Below are positions 8,892 to 16,971 of a DNA stretch of 17,788 nucleotides, in pieces. Under the pieces are notes generated by a model. That model was given only the letters and a program-made list of their open reading frames with translations, was not told where the DNA came from and made no database searches. Source of the DNA: Pavlovales sp. CCMP2436 (lineage: Eukaryota; Haptophyta; Pavlovophyceae; Pavlovales); NCBI GenBank assembly GCA_026770615.1, contig MU631563.1:49093-66880 (forward strand). Direction: 5' to 3'. Each line of letters opens with the position of its first letter. Position 1 is the stretch's first letter. The position numbers and the translations under genes are program-made.

Positions 8892-9082
8892 TATCGGGAG
8901 CCCAAGTGTCCTCTCACTTGGGCTCTGTCTGACATCCTGATTGCCATCTTGACAACCGCTCTATTCCTTAATTAAGCTCTATAGCTCTCTTTCTCTCTAG
9001 CTGCCTTCGACGCTTTACCGCGTCTCGGACTCCAATCCTCTTTTAGCTCGTGCTTGCGTTCAACACCGCTAGCCTCTCGATA
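8892..9082. mobile_element. 191-bp MITE-like insertion (or non-conventional intron) in spike gene 1
   Basis: The paralogous gene lacks this segment, which defines it precisely. It starts TATCGGGAG and ends CTCTCGATA, inverted repeats with one mismatch. It is flanked by GATTG on both sides (8887-8891 and 9083-9087), a 5-bp target-site duplication. It has no coding capacity, and an 11-bp perfect hairpin lies near its left end. Removing it with one GATTG restores the frame. No placement of the ends gives GT-AG: the ambiguity window allows AT...AG or GT...TT only. It is therefore either a non-autonomous DNA transposon, or an introner or euglenid-type non-conventional intron, which also have paired ends and flanking repeats. 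Confidence 0.7.
8898..8925. other. Perfect 11-bp stem-loop inside the insertion
   Basis: GAGCCCAAGTG, loop TCCTCT, CACTTGGGCTC. No T-run follows, so it is not a simple terminator. It belongs to the inserted segment and may help that segment fold. Confidence 0.75.
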
Positions 9083-9741
9083 GATTGGAGTAACTCGTCA
9101 GGCTGGAAGGTGGTCAGCAGCTCGACGTACCAAAACGATGCCAATTTTGCCGCTAATAATGCAGTCAATAAAAACACCACCACCTACTGGGGAAGCGCCG
9201 ATGACACCTACACATCAGCGGGTGTTGGTTCGCAGTTTTTAGGTATAGAATATCCAGCTGCTACTAAGCTGAACTCTTTTCGTATAGATGGTGCGGCCAG
9301 ATATCCGGGCGTTACCACTCCCACAGAATGGACTATCTCGGGCTCCAACGGCAGTGTTTTCACGACAATTCAAAACTTCGCCAAAAACGACTGGGTCGCA
9401 AACCAGCCAGAGTCGTTTTTCATATCAGTAGATCACGAGCCTTACCGCTATTATAGACTCACTGTTACCAAGGTAAGTGCTAATGGCTCCTCACCCACTT
9501 TTGTGTCTATACCAAAAATAACCTTCACAACGGGCTGGACTATAGGACTGACTATCTTCTTGAGTACTATACAAGTTTCAACAAATCAGTTCAAGATCCT
9601 GATGGGTAATGTAAACGGGCAGCTGTTAAATTTGATCGGATCTCCTGTAACGTTTGATTATAATATACTGTTGACGAAGAACAAACAAATAGTCAACAGT
9701 GGTCTGTACCGTCTCTCAACAACCGGGCTTGTCAAAACAAG

Positions 9742-9782
9742 CTAAGCATAGCTAAGATAAGCTTAAGCTAAGCTAAGCTAAG
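9742..9782 (+). repeat. AAGCT/TAAGC short repeats between the two spike genes
   Basis: Several AGCTAAG/TAAGC units follow the stop of spike gene 1. They are partly self-complementary (GATAAGCTTAAGC) and absent after spike gene 2. They may be part of the 3' end of the transcript. Confidence 0.4.
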
Positions 9783-9827
9783 AAATACCAAAAAAAATAT
9801 ACAATAAAGGTATACAACATTTTCCAG

Positions 9828-12041
9828 ATGGCCAACGTATTAGGAGGGCGCCTTTCGAGTGGGCCCGCAACGTCACCCCTCGTCTTTCCACTCGCGACGA
9901 GCACTAGCACAGCGACCCGGCTGAACCTGAACGGTCTTTATGAAGTACAGAATCAGACAAGCGACACAAAAAAAGTCCTTGAAATAAAAAAACCAACACC
10001 AACAACATCATCTATTTCGAATCTGGTACTTCCTTTCGATCAGAGCATTTATGCAAACCCATTAGACTTTGTGGCAGAAATGAAACTACCACACGAAATG
10101 ACATTTGATAATGAGTCCATCGGGGTGCAATTTTCGTACAGTCAGGCCAATCCGATATCAGATGGTACAATTCTAGTGATCGGTGACACGTTGGCGTTGG
10201 AGGCAGAGGGAACGGAGGTGGACCTCAAGATGTCCACCTACACGCTCAATATGCTCCACCCCACGGGTGCAGTTAGCACTACGAATTTCAGTATTCGAAT
10301 GATTAAGAACAATGCGGGTGTATCGGTGAGCCGCGATTTCAATTGGTCCTCGCTCGACTCTCCATCGGACGTTGTTGACAAGTAACAAACCCAGATGCGC
10401 GAGTCTGTTTCCTCTGAGAGTTTCGGTCATTGTGTTCTTCTGTTCGATTCAGTTACAGGTAAGTTCAGTGCAGCATACGATCGCGATCTGGCTTACGGTA
10501 CATTTAATGATGTGTTTTACCAGGTCGACCATGATTTTGGTGGCGGTGGCGACCAGAGCAAGACGACTCTAGGCCTTTTCATAACCAATTCTCCCAACGT
10601 GTTTTGGCAGACAAACATGGCACCCCGTCAATTTCCAAACGTCGCCCAATGTGCGTACACACGCGGAGGTGTGCTAATCGATGGACGCAAACGCTTGGCG
10701 CTCGAAGTCGTTGCGACAGGCTCTCTAGGATCGACGAAGCCACCTATCCAGTTCGACATCACGCGACTACTAGACGATACGGCCCCCAGCCTGTTTGAAG
10801 CCGACACACTTTTTACTATAATTTTTACATCCATCGACATATTGTTTACAGTAGGTGAGACGGGTATATTGCGTACACAGGAACCACTGGGAACTTCTGT
10901 CAATCATTACACACAAGTGTATCGCCCGGTCGTGCGCGTATGCGGTGCATCTATTGCTGGCGACGCATACAGTGGAATCATCTCACCGGTGACGCTTTTG
11001 AAAGTTATGACGAACTCCGAGCGCGAACTTGTGCTCGCTGATTTTGTTTTAAACGATAATATACAATCAACAAAAGAAAATAATGCTTTCTTCCAAGGTA
11101 TCTACGGGCCTGCCGCAAACCTTACGACAATCGATGTCGTGAACTCGATTGAGCGACTCGATAACCAAATCTTTGGATCAGGATAAGTATCAGGATCAGG
11201 AGAACATGTCGAACTTGTGAGCTGTACAGCCACAACTGACTCGTGGCTTGTTACGACTGACAACACTGGTTCAGACGTGCAGTACCACGTCACACTGGTC
11301 TATAACCCGGCAACTGTAAATGCACTTAATCGAGATTCACCTGCGTTTATCTTTAAAGGTTCGATAGTTACGAGTTCAGATTGGAGTAACTCGTCAGGCT
11401 GGTGGGTGGACAGCAGCACGACTTACCAAAACAATGCAATTTTTTCCGCTAATAGGGCGTTCGACAAAAATACCGCTACCTACTGGGGAAGCTCCGCGGA
11501 CACTTTCACATCAGCGGGTGTTGGTTCGCAATTTGTAAGTATCCAGTACCCAACTGCTACAAAGCTGAACGCGTATCGTATTTCAGGTGCGGCCAGATAT
11601 CCGGGCGTTACCGCTCCAACGGAATGGACTATCTCAGGCTCCAACGGCACTGTTTTCAAGACAATTCAACATTTTGCCAAGAGCAACTGGATCACAAACC
11701 AGCCCGAGACGTTTTTAATTACAGTAGATCACGAACCTTACCGCTATTACAGGCTAATTGTTACCAAGGTAAGTGCTAACGGTTCCTCACCCACATTCGT
11801 TACCATTCCCGAAATAACCTTCATAACGGGCTGGAATATAAGGCTGACTACCCAAGTAAGTGCTCTGCAAGTTTCAACGAACCAGTTCAAAATAATTATG
11901 AGAAACATTTACGGGCAGCAATTAAACGTTATCTCCAATCCTGTAGATTTTGAGTTTAGTATACTGTTGACAAAGCACGGACGCATAGTCAACAGCAGTA
12001 TGTACCGTCTCTCAACGACCGGGCTTGTCAAAACAAGCTAA
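9828..12041 (+). pseudogene. Spike/fibre-like protein 2, paralogue of the preceding gene, with two in-frame UAA codons
   Basis: A tandem duplicate of the preceding gene, with the same two-module build: an N-terminal beta-rich module (MANVLGGRLSSGPATSPL onward) and a C-terminal discoidin-type domain (DWSNSSGWWV, GAARYPGVTAPTEWTISG, DHEPYRYYRLIV), ending STTGLVKTS and TAA. All 738 codons lie in one frame without a shift, but TAA occurs at codon 186 (10383-10385) and codon 453 (11184-11186). The second lies in a small ATCAGG-type repeat expansion (about 11176-11201) in a linker absent from paralogue 1. The C-terminal halves are visibly more alike than the N-terminal ones, suggesting gene conversion or stronger constraint. 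The two genes stay alike up to the final TAA and diverge right after it, which indicates that UAA is a true stop there. Attachment to the host surface is inferred. Confidence 0.6.
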
Positions 12042-12072
12042 GATAGTCCTTCAAAATAAAGTTTAAAAGATC

Positions 12073-12084
12073 AATAAAAGATCA
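12073..12084 (+). promoter_or_regulatory. Candidate promoter box of the lipase gene
   Basis: AATAAAAGATCA lies 28 nt before the ATG at 12113. It shares the ATAAAA core and ATC of the common box. Confidence 0.35.
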
Positions 12085-12112
12085 AAAAAAGGACACCCAT
12101 ACCATTGTCGTC

Positions 12113-12969
12113 ATGTCTGAAAACAATTTCAAGTGCAACTCGATAGATCTAGCACGAGCATCATATCTTCTACTAGACAAAGCGGCAGCCTTTGGTGATT
12201 CACTCGGGTTCACACTCGACCCCCAGCTCTCGCAAGATAACACGATGGTCTTTATCGATAAACGAACCAACCAGCCCACCATCGTTCATCGTGGGTCTGT
12301 CACGCCTCGGGATTGGCTCGTGGACGATCTTTTGATCTCAGCCGGGTCAAACCACGAGACACAAAGACTTCGTCGTGCCCGCCAGATCACCGCTGCCGCC
12401 GAAGCCAAATATAGAACAAAATCGAACGCCGTTGGACACTCGCTCGGTGGGCGGCTCGCGGAACTCGCGGGCAGTGGAGGACAAATCGTGACTTTCAATC
12501 GGGCATCGGGCCTGGGTGACGTCGGCCTAGGTCGAAATCAGCCACATAATCGAAATCGAAATGGATCGCGCCAGACCGATGTGAGGACCAAGCTCGATCT
12601 CGTGTCGGCCCTATCTAACCTCGGTCTAGGTCGTCGTCCAGCCAGCCAGCCCCCGGTCGTGGAGGTGCGTCAAAGAGATCAAGCGAACCGCTTTTTGCCG
12701 GGTCCGGTCCGCTTCCTGGCCAATGTTGCCAAGGCGCACGGCCTGCGGAATCTGAAATAAAATCTAAATCTAAATCTAAATCTAAATCTAAATCTAAAGT
12801 GAACAGCGGAGGGTCGATGATGCCGCCGTGGAGCAGCGTGGGGCTCGACGTGGCCCATTTTGGAAAGAGCTTGTGGTGGAGCTTTTGGTCGTTTTTCTCC
12901 TGGTGTTTCAAGCACTTGAAATCGTCGCACTGCATTTCTAAGTGTTACCGTTACCAAGATAAAATTTAA
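12113..12969 (+). pseudogene. Class 3 lipase with a possible frameshifted Lys-Ser repeat tail
   Basis: A predicted alpha/beta-hydrolase that cleaves acylglycerols or phospholipids. In a virus it may breach a membrane during entry or exit. From the ATG at 12113: HRGS (59-62) fits the oxyanion region, Ser110 in GHSLGG is the nucleophile, Asp162 in LDLVSALS and His209 in AHGLRNL complete a plausible triad. The catalytic frame stops with TAA at 12758-12760, six residues after the His, so this 215-aa form could be complete. A second frame (one base different) runs open through the AAATCT repeats, giving Ser-Lys repeats and a Trp/Phe-rich segment (SLWWSFWSFFSWCF). It stops at 12967-12969, only 2 bp before the end of the converging gene, which suggests the longer form is ancestral. 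I mark it pseudogene because of the probable frameshift; the catalytic part is intact. Confidence 0.7.
12761..12796 (+). repeat. Six tandem AATCTA hexamers
   Basis: An exact (AATCTA)6 microsatellite right after the short-form lipase stop. In the frame shifted by one base it codes Ser-Lys repeats. As a hexamer its own copy number keeps the frame, so the shift must lie at its edge or upstream. Confidence 0.9.
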
Positions 12970-12971
12970 AA

Positions 12972-13358
12972 TCAGAAGATGGTGCAGCACTTGCTATCTG
13001 ATGGTAAGACAGCATGAGGCAATGCGATTGCACTTGGGAAAATGACTTGTCTACTGGTACCCGTCAGCAGGGAGTAAAAGGAGTTGTCGCACCAGAGCCA
13101 CGAGATTTTGTAGACTCTAATGAAGTGGCTATCTGCTCGGAGAAAAAGATTCCGGTCGTGGGAGAACGAACCAATAATTGATGATCCACTAGGCGATCGC
13201 TTTATGTCGATAAGGCGTAAATCCTCAGGCCACCCGATGCGCATCTTTAGAATTATTTTCGTAAGCTCTTCAAGCTGGTTTTCATGAATCTGTGGGCTCG
13301 TTGTTGGGTAGTGTGCGGTAGTCATTTCACAGCTAAGCTCTATTTCATTGGAGCACAT
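12972..13358 (-). CDS. Small unknown protein (128 aa)
   Basis: Not recognised. The frame is open from the ATG at 13358 (MCSNEIELSCEMTTAH), which overlaps the end of the helicase gene, to TGA at 12972. A second ATG at 13325 would give a 117-residue form. Sequence features are a predicted helix (ENQLEELTKIILKMRIGW), then a mixed strand-rich region with RLIDIKRSPSGSSIIGSF and HFIRVYKISWLWCDNSFYSLL. There are no transmembrane or zinc motifs. It is translationally coupled to the helicase by overlap and converges on the lipase with a 2-bp gap, a compact viral arrangement that supports it being real. Confidence 0.4.
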   Translation of the reverse strand: MCSNEIELSCEMTTAHYPTTSPQIHENQLEELTKIILKMRIGWPEDLRLIDIKRSPSGSSIIGSFSHDRNLFLRADSHFIRVYKISWLWCDNSFYSLLTGTSRQVIFPSAIALPHAVLPSDSKCCTIF

Positions 13359-14839
13359 TTTTTTTCTCTTTCTCTTTCTCTTTCTTGCTCGCCCTTGGAA
13401 TATGAATGACCACACACTCTATCCCGAGCTCCTCGTAGTACTCCAGTTTTTCGCGACTTGGCGACGAGGTCACCACGACTTCGACGATCCTCATCAGCTT
13501 TCCACCGACACCACCGACAGTACCACCGACAGTATCGAACACGGCCAGATCGGCTATGTACCGACCGTCGCCAAGGGGATACTCCTCGATTGCTCCGTGT
13601 ACTGCTGCTCTGGCAAGCCCGAATTGCCTCGCCTTCTCCGTGCGGTGGTCCACCCCTTCGCCCATGTACCGTGGCTCGTTGGCGGTCTTCACTATAGCTA
13701 GCTCCTCGAGGCACCGAACTCGACTGACGGCCACGTAGAGCATTCGCACATCCCATAAGAGCTTGTCGCCTTCAAACGTGATGCCCTGGTAGCTGTGGAT
13801 AGTCGATGTAGGCGAGAACGTGATTCCTGCTCCGATATGTGGTGTGAGGTCTACACCGCCAAAAGCGGGGGCTAGCTTGTCCGACTTGAAGCGAGAGCCA
13901 TTTACCAGCAAGGTCCCGCGAATCGTTTTTGTGCACTTCCACTCGACCTCGCCCCCCCCCCGAAGTCGCTCATAGTCAGCTCCCGAGCATAATCGAGTGC
14001 CACCGAGCTGTACGCCTGAAGTGGCGCCAAGTCGACATCTTTCTCTCCCTCTACCTCGACCTCTCCATCTACCTCGGTCTCGCTCTCTCTCCATATGCCC
14101 CCGTCCTCACCGCCCTGGCGTTTCGTGTGCCGTTTTATGTAGAAATCCCGCTTGGCTGCGCTAGCAAAGTTGACCTCGTCCAGCGTCGTTGCCGACATGC
14201 ACGTGCATTTCTCGATTGCCGACTGGCCACAGTGCGGGCAGAAGCGCGTCGCCGCCAGGACCACGTCACCATCCGCCATCTCCAAACAAACCTTGTAGAC
14301 CGAGCTGTGCTGCTCCTCGGGTATCGCGTCGCAGATGAACTTGCGAGCCTCTATGATCGCGTCGACCGGCTCTGGCGCCTCTTGTTCTTGCCCGTGCCCT
14401 CGCCCGTGCCCGTACCCGTACCCGCCCGCGAAGAAGAGCCCACCAGCGGTGTTTGCGATGATGTACCTTAGCCCCTCCTGGATTGACATGAGCAGAGGGT
14501 CGCTGGTGCGCTTCACGCCCTCCACGTGGTACCGACGTAGCCCCTCGAGATTCATGCTCGCGCTGTCGACTGGCTGGCACTGCATCGGGACGCCGGTGAC
14601 CTCGCAGTAGTCGCCGAAGAAGAATAGCCTCGCGCCCCATTCCCGGGAAGCCTTCTTTTTAATCTTTGTTGCTGCGTCAGCATGGTGGCCTCGTCGACGA
14701 TGATGTTGGCTGGCGGGCGTCTGTTTAGGTCCCTCGTCCGCTCTTCCGTGAACACTCGACCACCTAGCAATCGAGCGTGGCACATGGTCTGCGTGAAGCC
14801 TATTTCTGAGCGTCTAGGCGAAGCTTGAATCCCTATCAG
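13345..14839 (-). pseudogene. 5'-truncated superfamily 1 helicase fused to a nuclease-like C-terminal domain
   Basis: Helicase signs in order: motif Ia-like segment (ASPRRSEIGFTQTMCHARLLGG), motif II IIVDEATML (about 14700-14680), motif III FFFGDYCEV (about 14627), a zinc-ribbon-like CPHC...CTC insert (about 14240-14190), and motifs V/VI STIHSYQGITFEGD...YVAVSRVR (13803-13714). This is the RecD/Pif1-like SF1 pattern. The C-terminus (about 13557-13399), RYIADLAVFD then IVEVVVTSSPSREKLEYYEELGIECVVI, resembles the CoiA-like / PD-(D/E)XK nuclease arrangement. A Lys/Glu tail and TGA follow. Defects: Walker A (motif I) is absent, because the frame is closed by a TGA at 14842-14840, right at the stop of the upstream gene. 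One base is missing near 14655-14672, and another at the C10 run (13952-13961). It is more GC-rich than the capsid genes. Probably inactive. Confidence 0.6.
13363..13386 (-). repeat. TTTCTC hexamer microsatellite at the helicase 3' end
   Basis: Three TTTCTC units plus TTTCTT follow a T run. On the minus strand the repeat encodes the Lys/Glu tail (KKEKEKEKK) of the helicase-nuclease protein. Confidence 0.85.
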
Positions 14840-16761
14840 TCAATATACGCCGAGACATGCGCAGATGTGTTTACTCCTCCGAGCGGGTGCTCTATTTCTA
14901 TCACGTTTTCTCCGATTGTGCGAATATGGACTCGATTTTCGTCTAGGTTCGGGTCTTTAAGCGCCAATGCGAAATACTCCTGCGCTTGGATCTCTGAACC
15001 ACGCATATGGAAGCGGGTGCTAAGGCTAGTGCTCATACCTACACCCACGGCCTTGGCGTAATGCCGAATTCCGTTTTCCTTTGTATGCGATGTCTCATTC
15101 CACGTGATCGGGACGCTCTCGTAAGAAACCATGGCGAGGTGGGCATCGAATATCAAATTTGAATGCCAAATTACATCACCGCCGTAGTCTGTCGAGTTCA
15201 TCACGGCTGTTTTTATCTGCGGCTTCCACTTCTCCTCGGACCACAAATTGAATGGCGTTTCGAGGGCGTACACCGTTCCATCGGTGCGAAAAATTTGCTG
15301 CGGGCAGCTATGGCTGTTGCTGGGGTATGTTATCAGAGTGGGGTCGGTTTGGAGCTCTGCGTATTTGGCGGTCATTTCAGCCACATCCAGCTTGATAACA
15401 TCGGTGTTCGTTGTGATAAATCCAAGCGTTGTTGCTGTGTATGCTTCGACGTGTGTAGGCGTTGTCAGGAGCATCTTGACCGGAGTTTTTATAACACCAT
15501 GGACCTTGCCCGTAATGGGATTCGGGTTCTCAATGTGCAGGTATGCTCCGAACTTTGGGTACAGCGGCGAAATGATCGTCAATGAGTTGGCTCCAGACAG
15601 CTGTATTCTTTCTTTCATGACGTGGATATCTGTATGTTTGATCCCACCACTGAGCTTCACCTGTTCGTTTAAAGCGAGCAAATCATCATATCTCTTGATC
15701 ACATTTTTGAGCTCACGGTTGAGCCTCTTTTTTTCCTCTGCGTTTTTGGCGTCGCGAATCTCACCAGCTTTGGGGCGCCCTTTGCGCTGAACTGGCAAGA
15801 ATTCAAGCTCTGCTTCTATTTCATCTTTTTTTGTTGCCAGGCGGTTTGTAAACCCAGCGATGAGGCACTTTACCGTGGACGCATCGGCAATATTGAGATT
15901 TGAAGCGCTTGCGCCGCCTGTTGACGTGACATCGCTAACCTCGACCATTGTTATGCGGCAATCGCGATCAGAAAATACCGTCCGGTCAGAGGGGGTGTCC
16001 GGTGAAATTTCAAGTAAAGCCAGTGTTCTATCACGGTCGTTTTTGTATAGTTACAGGTCACGACGTTCCTCAGCCTCTGTGTAGCGGAGGTCCATAATGC
16101 GCTCTAGGTCCTTTGCTGATGTGAGCTTAACTCGTGCTTTACGAGTGAATCCAAGATCCTCTTCTAGACCTCCAACTCTGTTCACCAGCACAGTAGCAAC
16201 TGTTATATCATATGTTTTGTCACTTGTCAAATTCGGATTTTTAGAGGCTTGACCTATGGGTACGTCCCAAGCACTAACCCTTTGCACCACATACCTGAGT
16301 GCACCGAAGTGTTTTAAATTAATGCCACGGTCCCTGAAATTTGCGTGTTTAAACAGGATACTGTACGTGTTATTGCGGCGTGCATTGTTTTATTCATCGC
16401 GTCTTACGCTCCGCATCATTCGCTTGTATGCTCTTTCGAATCCTGAATCGCTGTTGGGCAGGCGAAGCATCGACGGAGGGTCACCCGGTTCCAAGTATAT
16501 GTTACCGCGAATAAGCAGCGGTAAATCAACAGACAACCCATATACTTCCAGAATAACTTCGTTTAACGAACCTATGCGGAGATTGATGTTTTGCATACGA
16601 GTTGCGGCGAGATTGTACCTCCTGGATCGAAGTTCGATCGCACTGGCACGATAAGGCACCATCGCGGTCACTGGTCGCTGGACCGGGCGGGCACTTGAGC
16701 GGAGGCGGGGGCGGGAGGCAAGGCGGGAGTTCTGACTGGAGTTAGAGATAGGGCTTGCCAT
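14836..16761 (-). pseudogene. Large unknown virion-type protein (641 codons) with two in-frame UAA codons
   Basis: Not recognised. One frame runs from the ATG at 16761 (MASPISNSSQNSRL) to TGA at 14836 without any frameshift. It is interrupted only by TAA at codon 124 (16390-16392) and codon 237 (16051-16053). Between and beyond them the sequence is protein-like, for example GDPPSMLRLPNSDSG, NNTYSILFKHANFRDRG and VVQRVSAWDVPIGQ. The layout is: basic Ser/Arg-rich N-terminus; folded region; Gly/Ser stretch; a coiled-coil-like Lys/Glu-rich segment (about 15830-15660, EEKKRLNRELKNVIKRY); then a beta-rich C-terminal half (TIISPLYPKFGAYLHIENP, LETPFNLWSEEKWKP, NSTDYGGDVIWHSN). It has a perfect promoter box 25 nt upstream, identical to that of the pVI-like gene, so it was probably expressed with structural genes. 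A virion role is inference. Confidence 0.6.
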
Positions 16762-16786
16762 CTCAGAGAGCTGTATGATCTAGCTT

Positions 16787-16798
16787 GAGATTTTTATC
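16787..16798 (-). promoter_or_regulatory. Promoter box GATAAAAATCTC
   Basis: A perfect copy on the minus strand, 25 nt before the ATG at 16761. It is identical in sequence and spacing to the copy at 3728-3739. Confidence 0.65.
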
Positions 16799-16830
16799 TG
16801 ACCCGGATAACGCACTCCCCCCTATTTCTG

Positions 16831-16971
16831 GCCGACCGAGGATTCTGAAGGATTCTGAAGGATCCGGGGGATCCGGGGTCCCCAGGGTCTGGCTGGATCT
16901 TGGGTCTGGCTGGATCTTGGGGCCAACCGAGGATTCTGAAGGATCCGGGGATCCGGGGTCTGGCTGGATCT
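16831..16971. repeat. Two degenerate direct repeats (GACCGAGGATTCTGAAGGATCC type)
   Basis: Copy 1 (16831-16920) and copy 2 (16922-16971) share the order CCGAGGATTCTGAAGGATCCGGGG, then ATCCGGGGTC, then TCTGGCTGGATCT. Copy 1 also contains an internal ATTCTGAAGG doubling and a TCTGGCTGGATCTTGGG doubling. The repeat is GC-rich and probably non-coding, between two minus-strand genes. Confidence 0.7.

Larger units (their letters stand above)
7399..9745 (+). pseudogene. Spike/fibre-like protein 1 with C-terminal discoidin-type domain, interrupted by an insert
   Basis: Probably a surface attachment protein. The first 496 codons (MSNVFGRISSGSATYPL onward) form a beta-rich module of unknown family, shared with the next gene. 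After the interruption the frame continues with a galactose-binding (F5/8 type C, discoidin-like) domain: DWSNSSGW, TYWGSADDTYTSAGVG, GAARYPGVTTPTEWTISGSNG, DHEPYRYYRLTV. A short tail ends in STTGLVKTS and TAA. The two parts are in different frames because of the insert at 8892-9082. Taking out 196 bases, the element plus one copy of its 5-bp duplication, leaves exactly 717 codons and matches the paralogue across the junction. Discoidin-type domains bind glycans or lipids; receptor binding is inferred. If nothing removes the insert, the product ends at TGA 8938-8940 without the discoidin domain. Confidence 0.6.

Noticed and set aside
8898..8925. Rho-independent terminator
   Set aside because: The hairpin is strong but no T-run follows, it lies within the insert, and the context is eukaryotic virus-like.
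9460..9485. Consensus splice donor (AAGGTAAGT) in both spike genes
   Set aside because: It encodes conserved residues (TKVSANG) inside the discoidin domain of both paralogues, and the frame stays open, so a real intron is unlikely.
13929..14471. 180-residue plus-strand frame
   Set aside because: Antisense shadow of the helicase in GC-rich DNA.
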